A stretch of 7,224 nt of DNA from UBA9630 sp043725085 (GTDB lineage Bacteria > Patescibacteriota > Minisyncoccia > Moranbacterales > UBA2206), in NCBI GenBank assembly GCA_043725085.1, contig JAYSLY010000004.1, positions 1-7,224 of the forward strand. The letters run 5' to 3'. Position numbers and translations under genes: made by a program. Below are positions 1-5,450 of this stretch, in pieces. Position 1 is the stretch's first letter. Every line of letters starts with the position of its first letter. The notes below the pieces were generated by a model, which saw only the letters and a program-made list of their open reading frames with translations, did not search any database and was not told where the DNA came from.

Positions 1-1
1 G

Positions 2-658
2 CCTCCACGGATAAGCTCGGACACCCTAAAGTTACTTGCTAATCTTTCCAATGGTGATGCGAGAATGGCACTCAACACTCTGGAAGCCTGTGCCAATCAA
101 TCCAAAAATATCACTCCAGAACTCGTTCGCGAAGTTTTGCAAAAAACGCACTTGCTCTATGACAAGTCCGGCGAAGAACACTACAACATCATCTCCGCTC
201 TTCACAAATCAATGCGTGGTGGTGATCCGGACGCTTCTGTCTATTGGCTCGCTCGTATGATTGAAGGCGGCGAAGATCCGCTTTTCATCGCTCGCCGTTT
301 AGTACGCTTCGCCTCAGAAGATATTGGCCTTGCCAACAACACCGCGCTCCTTCTCGCCAATGCCGTTTTTGATGCCTGTCACAAACTGGGTTATCCCGAA
401 TGCAATGTCCATCTGGCGCATTGCGTCATATACTTGGCCAAATCAAAAAAAGATATCACCGCCCATGAAGCCTATGGCCAGGCCAAAAAAGACGTGGAAA
501 AATTCGGAAATTTGCCCGTGCCCCTTCACCTCCGAAACGCGCCGACTAAACTAATGAAAGAATTAGGTTATAGTAAAGGTTATAAATATACTCCGCTGGA
601 AGATAGCGAAGAGCAAAAATATTTTCCAAAAGAGTTGGAAGATGCTAAATATTTGTGA
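2..658 (+). CDS. rarA: Replication-associated recombination protein A (RarA/MgsA), C-terminal part, 5' end outside window
   Basis: RarA is a homotetrameric AAA+ ATPase acting at stalled replication forks and single-strand gaps, related to clamp-loader subunits. The reading frame is open from base 2, so the gene begins before the window and only 218 codons are seen; the P-loop and Walker B regions are missing. The first residues give the end of the AAA module, including the sensor-2-like stretch LSNGDARMALNTLE. Next come the helical association region (ITPELVREVL, YDKSGEEHYN, ISALHKSMRGGDPDASVYWL) and the tetramerisation domain (RRLVRFASEDIGLAN, then LPVPLHLRNAPTKLMKELGY and YKYTPLED). These blocks are highly characteristic of the family. 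The protein stops at KELEDAKYL, about 20 or more residues before most homologues, which continue with a Y-x-P-x-x-R-G-F-like tail. A short in-frame stretch resembling that tail lies just after the stop (see findings). Identity is very secure; only the C-terminus is odd. Confidence 0.95.
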   Translation, partial: PPRISSDTLKLLANLSNGDARMALNTLEACANQSKNITPELVREVLQKTHLLYDKSGEEHYNIISALHKSMRGGDPDASVYWLARMIEGGEDPLFIARRLVRFASEDIGLANNTALLLANAVFDACHKLGYPECNVHLAHCVIYLAKSKKDITAHEAYGQAKKDVEKFGNLPVPLHLRNAPTKLMKELGYSKGYKYTPLEDSEEQKYFPKELEDAKYL

Positions 659-677
659 CGTATGCTAAAATATATTT
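642..677 (+). repeat. Short imperfect direct duplication across the rarA stop codon
   Basis: The bases ATGCTAAATATTT at 642-654 recur as ATGCTAAAATATATTT at 662-677, a shift of 20 bp, with small length differences inside. The rarA stop codon TGA (656-658) lies between the two copies. The second copy also supplies the extended -10 box of the next gene. In such AT-rich DNA a chance resemblance is possible, so this is a low-confidence repeat. Confidence 0.35.
661..671 (+). promoter_or_regulatory. Extended -10 promoter element for the DUF1653 gene
   Basis: TATGCTAAAAT matches the extended -10 pattern TRTGN-TATAAT, with TAAAAT as the -10 hexamer at 666-671. No good -35 hexamer lies 16-18 bp upstream, which is normal for extended -10 promoters. 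Transcription would begin near 678, giving a leader of about 29 bases, without a Shine-Dalgarno sequence, before the ATG at 707. This is a sequence match only. Confidence 0.4.
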
Positions 678-706
678 ATCCATTAAATAGAAATTTTTTT
701 TAATTT

Positions 707-946
707 ATGCCAACTCAACCAAAAATCAAACCGGGAATCTATGAGCACTACAAAGGCGGAAAATATAAAGTCCATTTTGTCGCCACGCACAGCGAAACAC
801 TGGAAAACTTTGTTGTCTATGAAGCGCTCTATGCTTGCCGCACATTCGGCAAAGGCTCAATTTGGATCAGACCTCTTGAAATGTTTTTGGAAAAAGTGAC
901 TGACAAAAACGGCAAACGAGTTTTGCGTTTTCGGTTTTTAGAATAA
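707..946 (+). CDS. DUF1653 domain-containing protein
   Basis: This 79-residue protein is almost entirely one DUF1653 domain, a small domain of unknown biochemical function found widely in bacteria. Family hallmarks are in order: GIYEHYKGGKYKV (residues 10-22), a histidine/glutamate block ATHSETLENFVVYEALY (26-42) and WIRPLEMFLEKV (53-64), ending RFRFLE. It has no signal peptide or membrane segment and should be a cytoplasmic single-domain protein. The start is the first ATG of the frame, 48 bp after the rarA stop; no Shine-Dalgarno sequence precedes it, only a T-rich leader. It is transcribed in the same direction as rarA but has its own extended -10 candidate. Its TAA stop is one base from the stop of the convergent fhs gene, so no terminator fits between them. 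The family call is secure; no function can be assigned. Confidence 0.92.
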   Translation: MPTQPKIKPGIYEHYKGGKYKVHFVATHSETLENFVVYEALYACRTFGKGSIWIRPLEMFLEKVTDKNGKRVLRFRFLE

Positions 947-947
947 A

Positions 948-2618
948 TCAAAACAACCCCTCAATCACGCCATCATCTGTCACATCAATTTTCTCCGCGG
1001 CGGGAATCTTAGGAAGACCGGGCATCGTCATCATCTCACCGCAAATCGCCACAATAAACCCGGCGCCATTACTCAGACGCAATTCACGAACATTGAGCGT
1101 GAACCCTTTTGGCCGACCCAAAAGCTTTGGATCATCAGAAAAAGAATATTGCGTTTTGGCAATGCAGATTGGTAGCTTATCCATTTTTTCTTTTTCCAAT
1201 TTTTCCATTTGCTTTTTCGCGACAGCACTAAGCTCAACATTTTTTGCGCCATAAATTTTTTGCGCGATTATTTCAATTTTCACTTTGATGTGTTGCTGCT
1301 CGGAATACAAAACCTTGAAATTCGCTTTTTTATTCTCCAGTGTCTCCAAAACAATTTTGGCCAAATCCTCTCCGCCCGCTCCGCCTTTGGCCCAAACATG
1401 CGAGAGCGCATAGGCGACGCCGAGTTTTTTCACCATACTCTCCAAAAACTTTAGTTCCTTTTGCGTATCAGCTGGAAAAACATTCACAGCCACCACAACC
1501 GGCACGCCAAATTTTTTCAAATTTTCAACGTGCTTTTCGAGATTTGCAAAACCATATTTGAGATGCGCCATATTTGGCATCACGAGCGCCGCCACGTCCA
1601 TCCCGCCGGAATATTTGAGTGCGCGCACCGTCGCCACAATCACGACCGCATCAGGCTTCAACTGGGCAATTCGACATTTGATATTAAAAAATTTCTCCGC
1701 CCCCAAGTCTGCCCCAAATCCCGCTTCCGTCACCAGATAATCACCGAGTTTCAAGCCATAGCGCGTTGCCAGAATACTATTGCAACCATGCGCAATGTTG
1801 GCAAATGGTCCGCCGTGAATGATAGTTGGCGTGTGTTCAAGTGTTTGGACTAGATTTGGTTTGAGCGCGTCTTTGAGAATCGTTGCGATCGCTCCGACAA
1901 TCTTGAGAGAGCGCGCATAAACCGGCTCGCCGGAAAAAGTGTAGGCAACTAAAATATTTCCCAAGCGCTTTTTGAGATCAGCCAAATTTTCACTCAGACA
2001 TAGAATCGCCATAATCTCCGATGCAACAGTGATGTTGAAATTTTCTTCCCGCGGCACGCCCTGCGATTTTCCACCCAGTCCCACGATCACATTTCGCATT
2101 GAGCGATCATTGAGATCCATCGCCCGTTTCCAAAGAATCTGCCGTGCATCAATTTCGAGTTCATTTCCCTGAAAAATATGATTATCAATAATCGCCGAGA
2201 GTAGATTATTGGCAGTTGTGATAGCATGCAGATCGCCCGTGAAATGCAAATTAATTTCCTCCATCGGCATCACTTGAGAATAGCCACCGCCAGCCGCTCC
2301 ACCTTTTATTCCCATGCACGGCCCAAGTGACGGTTCGCGAAGCGCCAGCATTGTTTTTTCCCCCAACCGGTTCATTGCCATCGCCAAACCAATTGATGTT
2401 GTGGTCTTTCCTTCTCCGGCCGGAGTTGGGCTGATTGCGGTCACTAAGATCAGCTTGCCATCTTTATTTTTTTTGATTTTTTCCCACAGCTCCGGTTTTA
2501 ATTTCGCCTTATAGTCTCCATACAATTCCAAGTCTGATTTTTTCAAGCCGATTTTTTCTGCTATCGTTTCAATCGGCTCCATCTCAATTCCTTGTGCAAT
2601 TTGAATGTCGCTTTTCAT
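948..2618 (-). CDS. fhs: Formate-tetrahydrofolate ligase (10-formyl-THF synthetase)
   Basis: This cytoplasmic enzyme makes 10-formyltetrahydrofolate from formate, tetrahydrofolate and ATP, feeding one-carbon units to purine and formyl-methionyl-tRNA synthesis. The 556 residues match the usual length of about 555-560. Visible motifs: N-terminal SDIQIAQ; P-loop TPAGEGKT (65-72); REPSLGP (94-100); KGGAAGGGYSQV (105-116); NLHFTGDLHAI (123-133); HGGPFANIAHGCNS (268-281); VTEAGFGADLGAEKF (296-310); AKTQYSFSDD (487-496); MTMPGLPK (530-537); and the standard C-terminus DGVIEGLF. The start agrees with the family N-terminus (M-K-S-D-I). No Shine-Dalgarno sequence precedes it, but a perfect TATAAT lies about 33 bp upstream. 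It lies 194 bp downstream of dxs and probably has its own promoter. No folD or other folate gene is in the window. No key motif is missing, so it is expected to be active. Confidence 0.97.
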   Translation of the reverse strand: MKSDIQIAQGIEMEPIETIAEKIGLKKSDLELYGDYKAKLKPELWEKIKKNKDGKLILVTAISPTPAGEGKTTTSIGLAMAMNRLGEKTMLALREPSLGPCMGIKGGAAGGGYSQVMPMEEINLHFTGDLHAITTANNLLSAIIDNHIFQGNELEIDARQILWKRAMDLNDRSMRNVIVGLGGKSQGVPREENFNITVASEIMAILCLSENLADLKKRLGNILVAYTFSGEPVYARSLKIVGAIATILKDALKPNLVQTLEHTPTIIHGGPFANIAHGCNSILATRYGLKLGDYLVTEAGFGADLGAEKFFNIKCRIAQLKPDAVVIVATVRALKYSGGMDVAALVMPNMAHLKYGFANLEKHVENLKKFGVPVVVAVNVFPADTQKELKFLESMVKKLGVAYALSHVWAKGGAGGEDLAKIVLETLENKKANFKVLYSEQQHIKVKIEIIAQKIYGAKNVELSAVAKKQMEKLEKEKMDKLPICIAKTQYSFSDDPKLLGRPKGFTLNVRELRLSNGAGFIVAICGEMMTMPGLPKIPAAEKIDVTDDGVIEGLF

Positions 2619-2650
2619 AAAATTATTTTTAGTAATTACGAATTTGCTTA

Positions 2651-2656
2651 ATTATA
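2651..2656 (-). promoter_or_regulatory. -10 box (TATAAT) upstream of fhs
   Basis: On the - strand a perfect TATAAT sits in AAAATATAATTAAGC, 32 bp from the fhs ATG (2616-2618), predicting a leader of roughly 25 bases. No convincing -35 hexamer is present 16-19 bp upstream. The region is very AT-rich, so a chance match is possible; the position relative to the gene favours a real promoter. Confidence 0.4.
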
Positions 2657-2694
2657 TTTTACTAACTAAAAGATTAGGCAGGTTTACTAATTTT

Positions 2695-2719
2695 TAAATT
2701 TTTAATGTTTAAAAATTTA
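2695..2719. repeat. Perfect AT-only inverted repeat in the dxs-fhs intergenic region
   Basis: TAAATTTTTAA and TTAAAAATTTA form a perfect 11-bp stem with a 3-base loop (2706-2708). An alternative pairing uses ACTAATTTTTAAA (2686-2698) with TTTAAAAATTTAGT (2708-2721) and one bulged base. It lies between the dxs stop and the fhs -10 box. It contains no G or C in the stem and no T-run follows on the - strand, so it is not a standard terminator. The rest of 2619-2812 is AT-rich DNA in which no gene is seen. Confidence 0.55.
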
Positions 2720-2812
2720 GTCATTTGAAAATTATTTATAAAATTAAAAAATCGGAAATTAAAAATTTTCACCCTTCTGCTTATAGCTTCATAATAACCG
2801 ACGATTTGCAGA

Positions 2813-4672
2813 TTACTCCCGAATAAACTCATCTATTGTTTTTAGTATCCCCTCCTCATCCAATCCAACATCCGCCAAGATTTCCCCGCGTGTTCCATGT
2901 GTCAAAAATTTATCCGGCAGACCCAGGTTTTTAATCTTAACATTCAAGCCTGTTTGAGCAAGAAATTCATCCACAGCACTGCCTGCTCCGCCAAAAACCA
3001 CATTATCCTCAACAGTTACAAAATATTTGTGCGTTTCGGCTAATTTTCGCAAAAGCTCTCCATCCAAGGGTTTCACAAAGCGCATATCCACTAGAGTTGC
3101 TCCGATAGTTTCTGCGGCTTTTCTACTTCTCCCCACCATTGTCCCAAAAGCCAAAATAGCAATATCTTTTCCCTCTTTCACGATTTTCGCTTTGCCAATT
3201 TCAATCGGTTGGCTAATCTTTCCGCCACAACTGCAAAGATTAGCACCTTTCGGATAGCGCACCGCCGCCGGGCCAGGGTAATTATAGCCCGCTTCAAGCA
3301 TTGCATAACACTCATGTTCATCCGAAGGTGCCATCACCACAAAATTAGGCACGATACGCAAAAACGACAAATCAAAACTGCCCGCATGTGTCGCCCCATC
3401 CGGCCCGACAACCCCCGCTCGATCAACTGCTAAGAGCACATCCAGATTTTGAATTGCGATATCGTGAATCAATTGGTCATAACCTCTTTGCAAAAAAGAA
3501 GAATAAATGGCTACGACTGGTTTTTTGCCCGCCAGAGCCAACCCGGCAGCAAAAGTTAGTGCGTGCTGCTCGGCAATTCCCACGTCGTGATAGCGCTTGG
3601 GAAATTTTTCACTAAAACTAATCAGACCGGACCCACTACCCATTGCCGGTGTAATCGCGTGCAAATTCAAATCTTTTTTTGCTTTCTCGCAAATCCAATT
3701 GGCAAAAACATCCGTATAAGCAATATTTTTAGCTGAGCCATTTTTCTCCCCAGTCGCCAGATTAAAAGGAGTTGTTGCGTGCAAAGAAAAAACATCTTTT
3801 TCTGCCGGCGCATAGCCTTTGCCTTTTTTTGTAATCACGTGCAAAAAGCGCGGGCCTTTCAGTTTTTTCAAATTTTCCAAAACTTCCAAAAGCGTTTTCA
3901 GATCATGCCCATCAATCGGCCCATAATATTTGAAGCCCAACTCTTCAAACATTGTTCCAGGCGTAATCACGCCTCGCGCTTGAATTCCCGCTTTATGCAC
4001 AAACCTTTGCACCGTCGGCATCTTTTCAAGGATTTCCAATCCTTTATCACGAAGGCTAACATAGGACGGTGAAGAAATGAGTCGAGTGAGATATTTTTCC
4101 ATTCCTCCCACATTCGGCGAAATTGACATCTTATTGTCATTGAGCACAACTAGCACATCCGCCTTAATATCCCCCACGTGATTGAGTGCCTCAAATGCCA
4201 TCCCGCCACCGAGTGCCCCGTCGCCAATGAGAGCAACCACATGCGGCGCATTTTTTTTATTTCGATTGGCCACCGCCATTCCCGTTGCAAGACTGATTGA
4301 AGTGCTGGTATGCCCCGTGTTTGATGTGTCATATTCGCTTTCTTCTCTTTTTGGAAATGGCGCCAAGCCTCCTTTTTTTCGGATTGTATGTAGCTGATTT
4401 TTTCGTCCGGTCAAAATCTTATGCGCATAGGCCTGATGCCCGACATCCCAAATCAAAAGATCACGCGGCGCATCAAAAACATAATGCAACGCCACCGTGA
4501 GTTCAACCACGCCAAGATTTGATCCAAAATGCCCGCCACTTTGCGCCACACTTTCAATCAGAAAACTGCGAATCTCTTCACAAAGTTTCGGTAATTTTTC
4601 CTTGGGAATTTTTTTCAAATCCCGCGGAAAATTAACTGAGTCTAATATTTTTTTCGCTTTAGCTTTTTTCAT
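2813..4672 (-). CDS. dxs: 1-deoxy-D-xylulose-5-phosphate synthase
   Basis: DXS condenses pyruvate with glyceraldehyde 3-phosphate, using thiamine diphosphate and Mg2+, in the first step of the MEP isoprenoid pathway; the product also feeds thiamine and pyridoxal synthesis. It is cytoplasmic. The 619 residues match the family. The N-terminal domain shows SGGHFGSNLG (45-54, active-site His48), WDVGHQAYAHKILTGR (75-90), GHTSTSIS (120-127) and the thiamine-diphosphate motif from GDG (150-152) to NDN (178-180). The pyrimidine-binding domain shows DVGIAEQH with catalytic Glu368, YSSFLQRGYDQ, DRAG and PDGATHAG with His429; VRYPKG follows at 471-476. The transketolase C-terminal domain follows (VDMRFVKPLDGELL, VEDNVVFGGAGS, PDKFLTHGT). 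The only plausible start is this ATG, since TGA occurs in frame 9 bp upstream. No Shine-Dalgarno sequence is seen, because a repeated sequence reaches right up to the ATG. No other MEP gene is nearby. Confidence 0.98.
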   Translation of the reverse strand: MKKAKAKKILDSVNFPRDLKKIPKEKLPKLCEEIRSFLIESVAQSGGHFGSNLGVVELTVALHYVFDAPRDLLIWDVGHQAYAHKILTGRKNQLHTIRKKGGLAPFPKREESEYDTSNTGHTSTSISLATGMAVANRNKKNAPHVVALIGDGALGGGMAFEALNHVGDIKADVLVVLNDNKMSISPNVGGMEKYLTRLISSPSYVSLRDKGLEILEKMPTVQRFVHKAGIQARGVITPGTMFEELGFKYYGPIDGHDLKTLLEVLENLKKLKGPRFLHVITKKGKGYAPAEKDVFSLHATTPFNLATGEKNGSAKNIAYTDVFANWICEKAKKDLNLHAITPAMGSGSGLISFSEKFPKRYHDVGIAEQHALTFAAGLALAGKKPVVAIYSSFLQRGYDQLIHDIAIQNLDVLLAVDRAGVVGPDGATHAGSFDLSFLRIVPNFVVMAPSDEHECYAMLEAGYNYPGPAAVRYPKGANLCSCGGKISQPIEIGKAKIVKEGKDIAILAFGTMVGRSRKAAETIGATLVDMRFVKPLDGELLRKLAETHKYFVTVEDNVVFGGAGSAVDEFLAQTGLNVKIKNLGLPDKFLTHGTRGEILADVGLDEEGILKTIDEFIRE

Positions 4673-4750
4673 ACTTTGTCACGCCGCAGTTTCAGGTACT
4701 CCTGGAACGAAGGAGGACTTTGTCACGCCGCTACTTCAGGTACTCATGGA
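4673..4750. repeat. Two-copy 34-bp direct repeat (44-bp period) abutting the dxs start codon
   Basis: Bases 4673-4706 and 4717-4750 match at 30 of 34 positions: both begin ACTTTGTCACGCCGC, differ at three bases, share TTCAGGTACTC, then differ once before TGGA. A 10-base spacer ACGAAGGAGG separates them. The repeat is visibly richer in G and C than flanking intergenic DNA. On the dxs strand the proximal copy ends exactly at the base before the ATG, so it forms the whole immediate 5' leader. In the first copy TTTCAGG and CCTGGAA (4690-4707) can pair around TACT with one G-T pair. It resembles a mobile or dispersed intergenic repeat, but only two copies are seen here. Confidence 0.85.
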
Positions 4751-4761
4751 AAAAATAAGGA

Positions 4762-5427
4762 TTAGACAATTTCATCGGAAACTTTTTCCAAAATTTCTAC
4801 CACTCTCCTATTTTTATTAAGCTCTGAAATAGTTGTCATTATCTCATCTACTTTTTCAACAATTTTCGGTTGTTTGCACAAAAATGCCCGAATTGTTTTT
4901 GTTGTCACCTCTTCTTCAATGTACCTGGCTAAAATTGCATACCACAGAACAAATGTTTTTCGATCTAAATTAGCAACATCGAGATTCACTATCGGCGGAT
5001 TGCGGAAATAATTGGCCAATTTTTCCCAATTATTATATTTGTCATAAACAAGTTCATCTTCCAAATATTTAATCGGAATATGAGATAGGTTTTCCGTTTC
5101 TTTTTGAGAATAAAAGTTATGCTTATTGAGAATTTCTTCCCGGCGCATATCACAATACAGATGAAATTTCCAACCGGCTTCAAAAGAATTCAGTTTCGAA
5201 AAATCCAAGTCAAGTGGCTCAAATCGCAAATGCGTATCACCTCTCTTAATACTCGGCTCAATTCTTCTGATATCGGGAAAGGCCGCGCCCAAAATAAACT
5301 CGTCCCTATTGATTTTATGATTATATTTTATTTTTTCCTCATCCAAAAAATCCTCCTGGTTTTTTCCATTCTCAATTGATTCAAAATATTTTTTGGCATA
5401 CACAATATGTGCGATTTGAGAAGCCAT
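4762..5427 (-). CDS. Putative metal-dependent phospholipase C-like hydrolase, function unknown
   Basis: From the ATG at 5427 the protein has 221 residues, with no signal peptide or membrane segment. Its N-terminal half has the spacing of the zinc-dependent phospholipase C-like fold: a histidine in MASQIAHIVYAKKYF, FILGAAFPDIRRI, DTHLRF and AGWKFHLYCDMRREE (an H-x3-D pair). These His and Asp residues could bind metal. The C-terminal half is helical and charged, without a recognised motif. The family assignment is by pattern only; the substrate is unknown. Two starts are possible. The GTG at 5451 overlaps the cca stop by one base (TAGTG) and has a weak AAGG seven bases upstream (5459-5462). The ATG at 5427 has no Shine-Dalgarno sequence but begins where the conserved MASQIAH sequence begins, so I prefer it. 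Either way the gene is tightly coupled to cca and probably co-transcribed. It ends 89 bp before dxs. Confidence 0.8.
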   Translation of the reverse strand: MASQIAHIVYAKKYFESIENGKNQEDFLDEEKIKYNHKINRDEFILGAAFPDIRRIEPSIKRGDTHLRFEPLDLDFSKLNSFEAGWKFHLYCDMRREEILNKHNFYSQKETENLSHIPIKYLEDELVYDKYNNWEKLANYFRNPPIVNLDVANLDRKTFVLWYAILARYIEEEVTTKTIRAFLCKQPKIVEKVDEIMTTISELNKNRRVVEILEKVSDEIV

Positions 5428-5428
5428 A

Positions 5429-5445
5429 ATTAGTATAAAACTAAT
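5429..5445. repeat. Small inverted repeat between the two candidate starts of the phospholipase-like gene
   Basis: ATTAGT (5429-5434) and ACTAAT (5440-5445) form a 6-bp perfect stem with a 5-base loop, immediately before the ATG at 5425-5427 and after the cca stop. If the mRNA starts upstream, this weak hairpin would sit at the ribosome-entry site. It could equally be chance in AT-rich DNA. Confidence 0.35.
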
Positions 5446-5450
5446 ACACA

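Noticed and set aside
656..658. TGA as a sense codon (genetic code 25, Gly) extending rarA
   Set aside because: fhs also ends with TGA exactly at the conserved family C-terminus, and every other large gene is free of internal TGA.
1461..1853. Long + strand open frames antisense to fhs, dxs and cca
   Set aside because: They are low-complexity, Arg/His/Phe-rich translations opposite strongly conserved genes, with no recognisable domains or starts.
2695..2719. AT-rich inverted repeat as an intrinsic terminator of dxs
   Set aside because: The stem has no G-C pairs and no T-run follows it on the - strand.
2769..2781. 13-base match TCACCCTTCTGCT to the palindromic element in cca (6582-6594, opposite strand), considered as a second copy
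   Set aside because: One match of this length is expected by chance in a window of this size, and the flanking hairpins are missing.
4710..4748. AAGGAGG on the + strand as a ribosome-binding site for a + strand gene
   Set aside because: The next ATG is 30 bp away, and the + strand frames here are short and overlap dxs or the phospholipase-like gene without any recognisable protein.
4673..4750. Repeat-spacer-repeat arrangement, considered as a CRISPR remnant
   Set aside because: Only two copies, a 10-base spacer far too short, and no cas gene nearby.
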